A stretch of DNA of 64,000 nucleotides from Xestospongia bergquistia (GCA_963965975.1 OZ014422.1:434001-498000); one strand, 5' to 3'. Positions 27,201 through 41,425 are shown, counted from the stretch's first letter. Made by a program: numbers and translations. The notes: a model not told the origin generated them from the sequence alone.

Positions 27201-29433
27201 TATGCTTGTGACTTATTACTGAACTGTTTACAACTAATTGCTACTGGATTAAAATTCTCGCTAGCAGCTGCTCTAGATGAGGGTAAGATTGACTTAGCTC
27301 CTGTTTATTAGTATAATAATAATAATAACTGTATCTCTATTTACTAGAACAAAGAAAAGAAAAAGAAAAATTAAAACCTACTGAAGAGAAGGAGAAAGAT
27401 GAAGCAGCAACTGAAGAAGACAAACCAACCACACAAACTATTGAAATTGAGGAAGAAGAAGAACAAGAAGGCAATTTAGATCCACGAGTTCAAACTGACA
27501 GTCCAATGGACTCTACAACTAACAAGGCACCAGCTACCACATCCACTGGAACAAAAGAATCAGGGGCCACACCTACTGCAACAGAAGAATCAGAGGCCAC
27601 ACCTACTGCAACAAAAGAATCAGAGACCACACCTACTGCTACCAAAGAATCAGAAGCCACACCTACTCCAACAAAAGAACCAGAGGCCACACCTACTACT
27701 ACCAAAGAATCAGAAGCTAAAGATGTAGAAATCAAATCCACTGATACTGAAGGATCTGAGGTCATACTAACAACAAAAGATACAGAAACCACACCCATTG
27801 ATGCAGCAGAATCAAATGCGACTGAAAAACAAAATACATCTGAAGCCACACCCACTACTAAAGTTGCTGACTCTACTGCACCTACAGTGGATATTTTACC
27901 TCCAGTGTGTGATCCTTCAGAGTCATATCTTGGTAGACCATTGACTGGTCCAGAGAGATCATTTGGTTTACAATATGTTGATAAACTATTGGGTTTATTA
28001 GCTACTGTACTACCAAAGGAACTATCAGTATGTGTATTATTAATATTGCATTATTTTAACCCCTTTATAGCTACAATCTTGGATAACATTAAGTGGTAGT
28101 GTTGAACGAGTCATTGCTGATGAAGTCCTACCAGTTTTATTACAATTAGCACGGTATGGATGAATAGAGGAGTAAATAGATAGACAAATGGATGAATAGA
28201 TAGACAAATGGATAATCATATCATTCTTATAGGACTTCTGCTATTGGAGAAACTCGTCAGTTACAATCAGTACTTGTTGCTACTCAATATATGGCTCGTG
28301 TTAGCACAGAGGTATCTGTACATATTACATATACCCCATATATGTACTGTATGTGTACATATTACATATACCCCATATATGTACTGTATGTACATATTAC
28401 ATATACCCCTTATATGTACTGTATGTGAACATATTATATATACCCCATATATGTACTGTATGTGAACATATTACATATACCCATATATGTACAATGTATT
28501 ATAATGATTATAGGTTGCTGATCGAGCTATTGAGGTATTGAATGATGCAGCTACAGATGATGAACGTGAGAAAACTCACGGAAATAAGACATCTGATTAT
28601 TTATTTGAATTGGGAGCTGCACATCTCAAAAAGTAAGTATCTACTCATTAAAAGGGGTGTGGTTTTACTGTTGTACTAGATCCAATATATCTGGAGCAGC
28701 AGCTGTAGCTGAATGTTTGATACTGCTATCTAGAAGTATGGAATGGAAAGGTACTGTTGCCATGACAATAGGAGGAGTACTGGAGAAGCCACCTGAATTA
28801 TTGGATCTTTCTGGAATATTTGGACTACTGGTTACAGCTGGATTTCCCAAAGTGAGTCATTTCAAAGCCATGCCTCTCTATGACCACACCCACAGCTACT
28901 TCGAGTGGGAAGTGTAGTGAAATGGACCAAAAATGAAAGCAATGATGAGTTAAAGGGAGTGATTGTGTCAGCACCATCTCCTGAAGAGACCCAGATTAAT
29001 GTAGTGGATTTGAAGTCTAGAGAACCTTGTACGGTAAGCCAAGAGGACATACTATTACATCTCTCTCTCTCTCCCTCTCCAGATCAAACAATCTGATGTT
29101 GAAGTTGAAGAAACACTGAAGGGTTGTATTGTTGATAGTAGATTACCTCAACTTCTCACTCTCCTCTCAAACAGTTTTAAATCAGTTGCCAAAAAAGGTA
29201 AATACAAGTTTATATGCTCTTACAATAAAAGCCTGTTTTTGTAGACTCATCTTATCTAGTGGAGACTCATTGGATTTGCTCATTAGCTCTTAAAGCTCTT
29301 AATGTGTTATTAAACACTAATGTCTCTGGTATTATTAACTCTGTACTACAAGCTAATATCTTGTCTGACATTATAAAACTGTCTTGTAAACCAACACAAC
29401 TTAATAGTCAGTGGACTCTAAGTGACTTAGAGG

Positions 29434-29467
<34 letters not shown>

Positions 29468-32116
29468 TCATTGATTTATCTACTATGTAGATATTGGGTA
29501 TCTCCTGTTACAAACCAGCTTCAGAGAGAGCCATAGAAGAATCAGGTGATACCACACCCACATCAGATGAGGTAGTAGTTATTAATTATATTATAAACTT
29601 ATTAATATTCATTAGATAAAGGGGACAGATGAAGTTGATGGAAGTGATAACCTCATGACAAAGGAGAATACAAAAGATGATAAGAAAAGTGATAAAGACG
29701 ATAAGAAAAGTGACGATGAAGAAGAAGTTAAGTCAAAAATACCTCCAAAAGAAGACAAAGAAATTGATAAAGAAGAGAAAGTAGAACCCACACCTCTTCC
29801 TCCCCCTAAAACTCAGCAACAGATTGAAGAAGAAACAGCCTTTAGAGACCTCGATGATGAAGTTAAAAACACACTTATGGTAACTGAGAGACTGAAATGA
29901 CTATTCTTACATTATCTATATTTTTCAGATTTTCAAGGAGGCATTTTTGTGTAGTCCATCAATAATTCGTGCTATATATGAATTTGTTGAACACAATATG
30001 GAAAAACTCATTGAAAGTTCAGAACGATTGTAAGCTCTATTTCCTCTTCTTCATTCATATCACAACATTCTTTATACTCTCTAGTTATGATCAAGAAGGT
30101 AGTTGTCTTAATGTGTCTGATGAAATCAAGGAAGAGGCTAAAAAATGGTTAGACTCTTCTTCTCTTGTATTATATATACATATTATAAATGTAATTTAGG
30201 AAACCATTCCAACGTAGTACTTCTGTTAAGGAGACAATTCAAGAATATCAAGATAGTCAAGAGGATATGGGAGTGACTGGATTTATCTCTGTTAATGTTG
30301 ATCTCAAGAAAGTGACTGCAACTTCTGAAAATGAAGATGATTTAAAGAAAGGTATGGTTCTTATACCAAAGGAAAAAGATAAGAAGGTATGGTAGTGGGT
30401 GTGGCTAACAGGAGTGGCCATCTCTTTTTTGTGATAGAAAGCAAAAGAAGGTGGAGAAAGGGAAAAGTCACATGACTTATTACGAGAACAATTGATAAAA
30501 TTTAAAGAGGAAGTCTGCGACCAGAAAACAATGCTTAAAGTAAACGCTATTATTTTTCTTACAATGATATTCTTGTAGGTTAATAAAGCTTTGATGGTAC
30601 TACATTCTAGACAAGTTTTAGGATCACTGCTAGCTCAGTGGCCAAATGATGGCCCTCTTATTAATGCCCTTCTTATGGGGGGTCTGGACACTAGTCGCTG
30701 GTTCTCATTATTAGATTTCTTAATTAAGGGACTTCCTCAGGAGAAACAAGAAAAAGTATGTATGTATGGATGGATAAATAGAAAGTTGAATTTATGGATA
30801 TATGGATGGCAGATGATTTTTTTTTTTTCTATTATTTAGCTCCTTCGTAATGTAATATTATATAGTGAGTCTACTGAATTAGTATCATTGGCATTGACAG
30901 CTGCTCAGTGTATGACTGAAGTGGCTGTTGCTATGGAAACAAAAGAATTCAAATATCCAAGGGAAGGGGAAGGAAAATTTGAAGTAATTAAAAAGGGTGT
31001 GGCTTCTTAATATAATGCAAATTTCTGTAGGGTAAAATCACTTTGGCTAATGCTGCATTCTTGAATGTTACCATGGAAACAAAGTAAAATAATAGAAACA
31101 TGAAAATAAAATGAATGTTTTTAATCTGATAATAGACGTACTCTTCATGGGACAATAGAGTTTGCATCAGATAATGATTTTACACAATATCATTATCATC
31201 ATAGTCAAAATGAAAACCTCACTAAGGAAGAGAAGGAGGAAGAGCAGGAACACAAGATTCCAGGTAACACTGCCCACTATAGGATCCAGCTTAATAAACA
31301 GGAAGATAAATCTCATTACCATGTTTGGTCATTTAAAGTTGTGGGACTTCAAATGGGAAAGTAAGAGAGACAACGATTAAAATATTGAGTGAGTGTGGCT
31401 CTTCTTTCGCTATAGATTTAACACAAGTTATTCTCTTTTGCGTATTTTGTTGGGTGACCCCTCAGACCTAACCACGTCTGGAACTCCACCCATTTCCTCT
31501 CTACCCGTGATTACTTTATGGCCAAAATTAATAGCAGCTGCTTGTGAACTGACTGGTGATCAGAGACTGAAAGTTGTAGGTCTTCTACTTCAACTCCTTC
31601 ACCTTAACAGCTCAAGAATGGAAGGAGAAGCAACAGCTACATCATCCAGTCCCAGACTAGATCTAACATTATTAAAACCTTTATGGTCACTGTATACTTC
31701 AATGACAAAGACTGAAGGTGAGAGTGTGTGTGTGACTCTACATAGTGTGTGTTATCAAGACTTATTTACATAACATAGAGTATTAATGGAGTATTATATG
31801 TAATGGAGTCTGGCAATAACACATGCTAGTGTTGTTCTAGTTGTGATAGTTAACAAATTACGAAGTTACTTCTTGGAAAATTGAATAATTACTAAATGTT
31901 GACTATTTTAAAGATGTTTTTAGATTTGGAGCCAATAGAACTGACGTTCATTGTTTATGTTGTGTCTAATAGTATGTCAGTTATATATTTAATTAATTGT
32001 CTAATTTTAATAATTGTGCTTTCCTGTTCATAGGAAAAACTATTGTTGTGATTTGACTGATACTTTGTTTGTTGACAGAAGCAACTATGACATCATAAAT
32101 TCAGTTTAACTTCCTT

Positions 32117-32160
<44 letters not shown>

Positions 32161-32703
32161 GATAAACCAGAAAAGATTGGCAATCTTAAACCAGAGATAG
32201 TGCGTGCTCTTACAGAGCTGTTCTTAATTGTAGAAAACCTAGCACAAGAATGGGGAGTTGAACAAGATTTAATGGTAGAGACAATATCAGAAGAATGTCT
32301 AATGAATTGGTTTGAAAAAGTAAACTAAAATACAATAAATATATTTTATTCTCTTCCTCTGTCTCTCTCCCTTCCTCTATTCATCTAGGGTGTCTCTAAT
32401 GTGGCTTTAGTTAGTATTGGTTCAGGATTGACTAACAGATTATCAGAGATCTTTACAGAAGCTAAAGTACTGAACATGTTAAATGACATTCATCAACTTT
32501 TCTCTACTTTAACAGAAAAACTATGTCCCTCCTCCTTCTCTTCCATCTCCAGCAAGTGTTGGTAGCAGATCAAGATCTAGGTAACATACGATGTCATTAT
32601 GACATCACTTATAATTTTTTTTAGGTCATTACAATCTTCATCTTCGTCATCGTCATCAACATCTGACCATGATAGTGGTAGTAGTGACAGTGATAGCTCA
32701 TAA
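18647..32703 (+). CDS. ZZEF1: ZZEF1: giant EF-hand, DOC, CUB-like and ZZ zinc-finger protein
   Basis: A gene of about 14 kb with several dozen exons. It starts MGNLPSQVV, an N-myristoylation-type start also present in human ZZEF1 as I recall it. A degenerate EF-hand (FFNELDPDGEGNIEI, near 19280) is followed by a DOC/APC10 domain (19900-20420: METYWQSNGSPRSHWI, GCHSDGCDTRIRHVYVKG). A CUB-like sandwich lies at 23560-24100 (VEFDSRCRTERRYDYLQF, FYFYSDGSNNYWGYKF). Two ZZ fingers lie at 26230-26640 (LCDGCK..LCKECF; CSGCGLSIT..YCIGCF). An acidic, Thr/Glu repeat region lies at 27350-27870 and a second CUB-like region near 31025-31400. The end is a Ser tract (DHDSGSSDSDSS). ZZ fingers of human ZZEF1 read histone H3 tails. 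Exact exon joins are not all resolved. CT tracts precede many acceptors. Confidence 0.88.
24211..24296. repeat. (CT)n tract at a ZZEF1 acceptor
   Basis: About 40 CT units on the sense strand end in ctctctcag, the acceptor of the exon that continues with the DVGSFKCANEEERKE reading. Confidence 0.92.
26645..26828. repeat. 50-base tandem repeat in a ZZEF1 intron
   Basis: Nearly four copies of a 50-base unit (agatatactgagagtatac then caataatatactatactaac and so on). The first copy lacks five bases of the tatac duplication, and one copy has a G-to-A change. There are no unique spacers, so it is a plain minisatellite. Confidence 0.9.
27510..27870 (+). repeat. In-frame coding repeat in ZZEF1 (ATPT..KESE)
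   Basis: Within one exon a 42-base unit recurs about five times, giving ATPTATEESE, TTPTATKESE, ATPTPTKEPE and ATPTTTKESE. Further diverged units (TTPIDAAESN, ATPTTK) follow. The region is disordered, Thr/Glu-rich and probably variable in copy number. Confidence 0.85.
28308..28490. repeat. 37-base tandem repeat in a ZZEF1 intron
   Basis: Five near-copies of catattacatatacccc followed by atatatgtactgtatgtg. It lies between the exon ending YMARVSTE and the one starting VADRAIEV. Confidence 0.85.
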
Positions 32704-33175
32704 GTTTATTAACTATTACTAATAATTAATTAACTAGATGTTTATTATAATTATACTTGAGATTAATAATTAATTATTTTGTTAACTCTCTTGCTCATTT
32801 ATTATTATTAGTTTTTCTTTTTAAAGAAGAGATGTTAATAATCAATTAATAATATCACATTAGCCTTCCAAAAATAATGTATGTACATAGTACATACAGA
32901 AACAATACTCCATATTGTTCAGGCTCCAGTGACTGAGATGATAGACAAATTAAATTACTTACTGCAGAATTCTTTCAATCCCACTGGTACTTTTTTTAAT
33001 ATAAACACATTTTTCTGTTAAAAATCAATTTTTATATAATTATATATAATATATTATATATTTGTTGCAATAACTGATAATAAAGGTCAAAACAATAGAA
33101 CAGAACAAAGTCACCAAAAACATACATCAACTGGAAAGAGAAGAGAAAAGAGTTTGAAATATTGTAATACATCAT
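32704..33175. other. Convergent spacer ZZEF1 / cytohesin 1
   Basis: 472 bases, very AT-rich, with ATATATTATATA runs near 33040-33060. It presumably carries both 3' UTRs. No gene is seen. Confidence 0.5.
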
Positions 33176-36100
33176 TCACAATATAATGGGTCCTTTATTG
33201 CTAACTCGCTGTCTTCGTTGTTGTAACATTTCGATAAATGGATTGGAAGCAATGCTAGCATTGATAAGTTTTATCCATTCATCCATCTCTTCTTTGTTGG
33301 ATGCCTGGATACGATAGACCTGATGATTACCGGTCACCACCTTTCCTTGTCCTGTTGTTTTGCAAGCTTTTATAGTTCCTTTATTGTTGTACTGTATAGT
33401 TGGTTGAGATATGATCTCAAAACAATACTAAGTAAAAAGGAAAGGATAATAACAATGAGAACAAACTAGTAGGTATTTGTTTGTAGGTATTATAGACATA
33501 CCGGTCTTTTGACGTCATGACATTCATTGACTTCCAAGTTTTCTAATGGAATAATTCCTCGTGGTTCTTTGTCCTGTGGAGAAAAAGGAAGTGTCATGGA
33601 CTGTGCTGTTCAAAAAGTAATGTGTGTGTGTGTGTGTGTGTGTGATAATAATTATATGTCCTTACACCAGGTGACTTGAAGTAATAAAGACAATTATCAG
33701 AAAGTATAAACCATCTTTTACGCCAACTTTTATGTTTGCCTCCTAAAATAGAAAAATATTTAATTCTAGTTCTGTTACGTCTTACTATCAATAACCTTAT
33801 CAATAACATTATCACAAATTCCAACTAAAATAGGAAAATATCTTAATAGATTATTTTAGTTCTGCTACGTGTTGTATCAGTCATCATATCACAAATTCCT
33901 ACTACTCAACTATCCACAACCATCTACTATGTTATGTGTTTATCAGTAACTCCTTATACACATTAGATGATGTAGTTAGGGGTCCATACTCAAATCCATA
34001 TATAGTAAAATGATAGTATTTTTGCATTCTCAGCTATTAATAAGAGCTAGTTCAGCTCTTTCCTACATTCCATAAATAATGTACTACACATACACTCTAA
34101 AAATTATATGATGATAATAACTTCATAAAATGTTTGCTATGTGTCAAGGGTCAAATGAAAACATTGAACTTATTATTGAAGTGCTGTGTGTGTGTGTGTA
34201 TGCGATTCTTACCTTCTTTTATAAGGTAGCCTGCATGATCTGGATTGAAAAAGACTTGAGTCAAATCGTCTGCTCCTTCGTGAATTTTAAATGGCTCATT
34301 TTTAATACAGTCATACAAACTCTAATTGATCAAAAATACTATCATATTAACATGTTTCTCTATCACACACTCACCCTCAGCATATCAGCAGGAAAGTCAC
34401 TTCCATCATTGATACCTCTGTTCATTGATATAAACTGATCCACATTAAGCTGTTAGGAATAAAAATTTGTCATGATAATCATGTGATGATCATGTGACAT
34501 ATTACCTTGTCTTTAACATTTGGATTGTGTAGAGTTGTGTTCAACATAATAATAGAGAAAGAGAGAATATAGCAGGCATCTAAAGAGAAAGAGTATTTAA
34601 AAGGACCAAGGAAGGGTTTATTATTCATACCAGGATTGCCAAACACGCCTGGATTACAGCGACAAAACCTCTGAGCGAACATTTCCATCATCCTGTCAAT
34701 TTTTTGGGCTTCTCCAGGTAAACGAAAGCCAGCTAGAAATCGTCTACATAAGAGAGAGAAAGGGAAATGCAATGACAAACATGAAAAACAGCTGTTTACT
34801 TTTTATAAGTAGTTCTAAAATAATCATTCTTTACATTCAAAATAAACAATCCATTAACCCTTTTATCAATTTTAATAATATATCATTTTAGAGATACATA
34901 CCAAATTACACGATCCATCCATCCAGCTGTCATCACATCCAGCTGTCATTATTTAAATACTTACCTCAATGCTTCCACTAAATTCATTCCAGTAAAATCA
35001 TGTAATTCCACAAAGTTTCGTAGCACATGTATATAAAACTCTTTGCTATATAGTAAAAAGAAAAAAACAATAAACATATATGGCTATGTGATATGTCATT
35101 ATGACATCATACCCACAAAATGAGAGGGTGTTATCCCATTTGATAAAGCAATTCATTTTCAGTATCTCCCTTATCTAGATTCCTTTGTAAACCAATCCAA
35201 ACTATCCCATATAACTTAGTACTTTATAGTATAATTATATTACTATACACTTATCACATCTAATCCATTTAGGGTGTAGACGTCATCACTAGTAGTTAAG
35301 ATAACACATTATGCTGACACATTACTATGATAGTCATGTTACATTAGTTGTATTCTGTTCTTACAGAATATACCTAGTCATAGAGATCACTTATTAATGG
35401 TGTGGTTTAAATAACATTACCTATTATGTAAGAGCAAAAATTAATGGTTTTCAATATCTTAGAACACGACTACAAAAAAAGGAAGTTCCTTTTTCTAAAA
35501 AGGACAGGGGAAAACATCACTAGTAGCTGTTTGTTTTATTCACCACATGACACTCTACCTTATGCACACAATATAACTGATAAAATACTTACCCTTCACC
35601 AAGGTAATCCCCTATTGCACTCTTGTCAAGTAGTTCACCCACATACAGAAACATAGCTATATCCTCTGGAGTATTATTGATCAAGTTCTTTTCAATAAGA
35701 AACTTCATACCCTGTTAAATAAGAGAAGAGTTAAATCACTTATTAGTAATATGATCAATAGCAGATCATAAAACTACGTCAAGTTTTAGTTCATGTAACA
35801 TAAGTACATAAATACATATATACTTGTACACATGTTTACAAGTGTACACATGTTTACAAGTATACAAGTACATGAAAACACATATACCTGTTTACAAGTA
35901 TACATGTTTACAAATACACTGGTATACATAATACAATGTTTACAAGTACATGATAATATGTATACATAATGTATACACATATCATATATCATTCTACTGT
36001 AGACATTGTATACATACATGAGGTTGAAGTAAGGACACACACAGAGGCCATTGTAAAGATAGATTTGTCCAAGTTAACAAGAGAAATTACAGCCAGCATG

Positions 36101-37944
36101 TTGGCAACACTTTGTGAGATCAGGCTGCTTTATAAGGTACCACCAATTCAATAGAACTGATTATCATGATGTGCTTAGTCAGCACATTAAACCTGGCTGC
36201 CAGTACCAAACAGTTTATATATATTGTCTACATACACAGAGGAGAGTTCCGAAATATATCTTTCCCTTAAATGTTGATTGTGTCTAGAAGCTATACTGTA
36301 CTAATCAGATGCTATTCATTAGTATTGCTACAAGGTAAACAGCTCTCATTCTATTTCCTATATTTTGTTGACCATGTTTGCACAAACTATACATATATAT
36401 GTATACACAGATACGTGTATATACAAGCACCCAATTTGATGTTCCGTGAATTATAACATTGTCATCTTCAAACATGACCATTTTAATTTCCCTATTGACA
36501 CTCAAACAAAGTGTCATTAACTACCACTAATAAAATTAATATAAAAATTCTTATTTAATTTATCATGTGACTGTTACATCCAATGAAAACAAAGAACAGA
36601 TGTAGACACACACATATATGACAAATCAAATTACAAATATACAAAGCACAAGACTTTGAGTTATGATAAAAATTTTGTAACAATTTAATTTACTTACATC
36701 TTTAGGTGAGCGATTAAACTTCTTACGGCCATTACGCATAGTCTTTCTAATATCTGTTTCATCACTAAAATATGAGGGGGAGAGAAACTAGGTCAAGTGT
36801 GTAAAATGACACTAGAAATTTGTCATTTAGCCAAACTTCATTACTTTACATATACTGATAGTTAGTAGAGGAGGAGAATGCATATAGGGAGTGACTATTT
36901 TTAGTAAGTGCTAATGTTATGATTAACCTACTGCAACACACCCTTCATATGAAAAAAAACATTTAAAAAATGATACACAATCTCAAGCTATTTAGTCTAA
37001 AGAGTCTGTGAGAGAGATGAGGGTGTTGCCTGTGGCTTAATGGCAAGAATTCCCCAAACATGAGTGCACACTTAAAATCCTTTTAACTTGGGGTGAACAA
37101 CCCCAAAACAATTCTTCATAGACATCCCACTGACAACAGCATCTTCAATTCTGCCTACACAACAAGCGTTCCCAATAACCACATAAAAGAACTGGTTTGT
37201 TCTTTTACAAGTATGAACTCAATACAAGACAGAGTTAGGAAGAACAGATGAAAGCTATCTTACAGCAAAAAGTTGTAACCATACATACTCTATTTATTGA
37301 GAAGATAATGGCTTAATAGGTCGATGACCTCTGTCCTTCATGATGTTTATTAATAATACAAGTTAGTATTAAAGACCTAGAAATGAATAGCTTGATATTG
37401 TTACCAATTTCCTTACAGTTTGTGATACTATATTTAATGATACTCTACAGTATTGATAGCCAGTCAAAACTCCATAACACAAGAGACTATGTAAGGTATG
37501 TAGTCCCCTTGTCTGTCTGTCTGTCTCAGTTTACAAAGATACTGTTAATTCACTTACTGGTCTTGTATTATTTGATCACATTCTGCAGTAGAATTTGTCT
37601 CTTGACCTATCAGTGTTAATTGGTTCACGATCATCTGGGGAGAGAAAGAGATATTCATTACATTTACACAATATCTGTGAATACTGACACACAAACACAT
37701 GGTATATCATTTTACTATTTACCTCAATCTCATCTTCCAATTGTTTACGAGTGCGTTGTATTCTCTCTATCGTAAAATGTTCATCTTCTGTCCATCCTAG
37801 TTCCATCAAAGAGCTAACAGTACTACTGCTACTACGAGCTGAGCTCTCGCCGCTAGCAATACCTCCGTTGTGCTCCTCGCGCAGTTCCTCAGCGCTACTA
37901 GATTGACTCTGTCCATTCATCATCAACGAATCCAATTGTGACAT
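33176..37944 (-). CDS. Cytohesin-type ARF GEF, copy 1 (coiled coil, Sec7, PH)
   Basis: About a dozen exons. The start [14 protein letters not shown] leads into a Ser-rich stretch and a coiled coil ([16 protein letters not shown]). Sec7 follows: [74 protein letters not shown] with the glutamic finger, then [22 protein letters not shown] domain comes next: [50 protein letters not shown] basic end [12 protein letters not shown] follows. Cytohesins load GTP on ARF proteins at the plasma membrane after the PH domain binds phosphoinositides. The gene has long introns between 34980 and 36690. I do not choose among CYTH1-4, because one ancestral gene is expected outside vertebrates. Confidence 0.92.
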
Positions 37945-38115
37945 GATCAAGTAAACAAGTATAAGAGACTCAGAGAAAAAACTTCACTTGTCGACAACTG
38001 ATCATGAAAGACTTCGTGCTTTGTTAATATAATCATATCACTAGCCCCGCCCACACCCTCGTTCATTTAGCGGGCTAATAAAAATTTAGAATTGCTAATT
38101 AATTTAGTAATAAAT

Positions 38116-41100
38116 TCATGAGTTTTCTTTTTCATGGAGTTTTCTTTCTCTTAATTTATAAACTGGTCGCATTAATTTCTCTTTCATTTGTAGTAGCCTC
38201 AAAGCCTGATAGATGCCCCATTCATTTAACCAACTTATTATCTCTCTATTGCTTTCTTCCTCATCAGCAAAACATTTAATAAACACCAATGAATTACTAT
38301 CACGATGAGTCTCTGTAAGAAGAGAGGGAGAGAGAAGATGAGATGTAGCGGGAAGATTAGAGGCGTTCTCAAATAAATGATTGCACTCTCTCTCATCTTC
38401 TTGCCTTATCTCTTCTCGATCTATAGTTTCCTCGTTGACTAAAATTATCCTCTGGTTATCAGGAGTGGGTGGAGCTGATGTAAATGTGCCCATTGTTTCA
38501 GGAGGTTCCTGTATTTGTATTGTACTCAATGGGAGAGCATTACGACCGCGCCTACTTGGTCGTGATCGCCGAAGTTTATGAGTTCCTGAGGGACTGGAAT
38601 GTAAGCTACGTGGTTCAGGAGTGGGACTTTCACCAAAGGGACGAGCATGAGGCAGTTCAATGGGATCAGTTTTTTCTTCATCCTCATTAAACTCATGAAG
38701 AGTGTCAGCATTCTCATAGTCACCAGATACTGGATGGGGCTTTGCTTCAACTTCTTCAATAGTATGTGGAAGATAAACAAAAGGTGGAGCTGTCATTGTG
38801 ACTTGATGAGGGGTGTGGTTAGGGTAAAGAAGTTTATGAAGAGAAATTTGTATCCATCCTAAATCATTTTTAACTTGATGTATTTCTTGATATCTTTGTC
38901 TCGATTCATTGCGTATCTCACCGAGTAATTTTATCTGTAAATCTTGGATTGTGTTAGCTAGTTGGTATATTTTATTATCAGTCTAATGAAGGGGGTAAAC
39001 TACTATTACATTAGAGAATATAAATACCTCTACTGTTCTGGTATGTATCTCTTGAGTTATTGCTGAGTTATTGTCAGTTTTTTGAGATACAATATCACAA
39101 TTTTTTTCCAATGTATTTATTGTCTTTTGAAGATGAGATGTCTGTGTGTGTGTATATGAGAGAGAGAACTAGGATGTCATTTTAATAATATGTACTTACA
39201 TTTTCTAAAGACACTTGTATTTGTTCCTGTAAAGTATGTATTTGTTTTTTTATATTATCTCTGTCTTGAGAAGATACTTCAGAATGAACCTCAGAGTGAA
39301 GTGTTGATATTCTTGCTCCAATATCAACAAGGAGTCTCTTGTGTGCTTCCTGCCACTCATTGTGTAATTTAGTAATATTCTCTTGCACCTGACATGTAAA
39401 CAACATATAAACAATGTTTTTAATTCTCTAGTGAATTAATGTAACCACACATCAGTAAATAAATACAACATTAGCTACATACATGTCAATACAATTACAT
39501 TAGAATAATATCCAGGTGTATGTAGGAGTGTACCATGCTCGTATTCCCATTGATTGTAGTCTGCAATTTATCCATTAAGAGCTGTATAGACTCGTGAGAT
39601 CTGTGACAGCTTTCTTGTAAATTTGCACACTGACTCTGAAGAGTTATTATCTCTTCTCTCCTATAATTATTTTAATCATTATTATTATGTTAAAATGAGT
39701 TGCACTATGTACATCATACTAACCTGGTCTTTATTTCTGCTTCTAATACTGAGGACAAGTGTTTTTTAGTGACCTGACTTTCTTTCTCTAACAGAGATAC
39801 TGATTTTGTCAATGTTGAAATACTCTTGTCAAATTGATCTTGAGATTTCTATAGAAACAAGTGATAATAGTATTCTATTGGTACTAAATCTTACTTGATG
39901 CATTTCTTTAACTTCAGTGCATTGCTTCTCCAAGTTAGCTAAGACAATGTCATGTTGGCTGATGTGTTCTTGAGGAGCATTAGCCTTCAAGTATCTCTCG
40001 ATTTCATTCAATTGATGTTGCAGTTCCCCCTCTCTCTGATCTCTTTCCTCTTTCCATTGTCTCTCTCGTTCTTTAAGTTCTTCCCAAACTCGACTGACCA
40101 GCTCAGCCTGTTTCTCTTTAGATTGGTCTTCTGCTTGTTTGATTTTGGATGAGACTCCATTGACGGATGTTGCAAGAGAGTGAGAAAATTGAGACAACTT
40201 CTCATGTATTTCACTAAAGCTAAAAATGCAAGGAAAAAAAGAAGTATTGTTAGTATATTATGTGTTGTATGGATAGATAATACAAGTATAGATAGATAGT
40301 TAGTAAGTATGGATGTATAGCCACGTTTAATATGGATGAATAGATGACCAGTATAGATGGTTAGGAATACCATATAAGCTCCAGTGTATTTAGCTACTAA
40401 ATATAAGCTCCACTATACATAGTTACTAAATAAAAGCCCCAATGTATATTACCTTTGTTTAAGCCAGTAATCCTGTTTTTTCTTATGCATATCCATAGCA
40501 GTTAATTGAGCTCTCAAATCATTTAGGACTGACCATGTCTCGTCAGATCTGATATAAACTGATTCTAACATAAAAAGTTCATTATAATTAACCTTGTTTC
40601 TAATAGTTTCCTCATCTGTACTTGACTTGATTCGAGATGTATTACAACACCATCTATCCTTGATACACTACTAGTCTACATTACACTAACTATAACAAAA
40701 GTAATTGATGTATTGTAGTTTACCAATGCTTTCTGTTCCTCTTCTAATATTGTCATGCCTTCTTGCAAGTCTCTGATAGCAGCTGCTCCACTTCGTCCCT
40801 GAGAAGTTAATGAAGTTGTCAAACCAGCTAAACTTGTTGAAATGGATTCTTTGTGTTGGTGAGATTCTTCTTTAAGGTGCGAACATTGTTCTTGAAGATG
40901 ATGAAATGTGTTTTGAAGTTGTTGAACGTGTTGACCTAGTTTCTGCTGACTATGATAATGCATAGTGTCAGTTAACTGATCCATCTTAGTTTGGATTACA
41001 TCCAATCTCCTCTCATTCTCTCTCACTTGATTCAATACTTGATTAAGAGTTGATGAACTCAAACCAAGAGCCTCTCTAACACTAACTATTTCTTTCTCTC

Positions 41101-41425
41101 TTAGTTGTCCTGCTTTCTCATGTTGAGTGATCCAGGCTTGAGAGTGAGATTGTGTATTGACTAACTCTTCAAGTAACATCTTGTGAGCCTGTTCTAAGGC
41201 ATTGAGGCGGGACTCTAGTCGCTCAATAGTGTTGCTAGAATGACTTGGATTATAAGGTACAACAGCTCTGCTTTGAGTTGTTGTGACTAGAGATTGCTTT
41301 GGTGACTGAATAGGTGGAAGAATTGGTACTTGGGACCTGTATAGTAGAGTAAAGAATAAACAGAACATAAGCATATGTTATAGAACTGACTTTTGGAATC
41401 TGCCTTCACTCCAAGGACCAGCCAT
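38116..41425 (-). CDS. Long coiled-coil protein, not recognised
   Basis: About ten exons. The start MAGPWSEGRFQKSQVPILPP is followed by a Ser/Thr linker, then hundreds of residues with heptad-like repeats: IERLESRLNALEQAHKML, LNQVLNQVRENERRLDVIQ, WEELKERERQWKEERDQREG, LQEQIQVSLEN, LANTIQDLQIKLLGEIR. A 225-residue C-terminal exon (38796-38116) holds acidic and Pro/Ser-rich sequence, then a short folded-looking end: SNREIISWLNEWGIYQALRL, LMRPVYKLRERKLHEK. It is likely a structural or centrosomal/ciliary scaffold by composition, but I do not recognise the family and assign no function. It is head to head with the FAM227-like gene, 108 bases apart. Confidence 0.7.

Noticed and set aside
35786..36040. 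Tyr/Cys/Val-rich ORF in a cytohesin 1 intron
   Set aside because: It arises from repeated TACATG/TTTACAAG words and has no protein-like composition.
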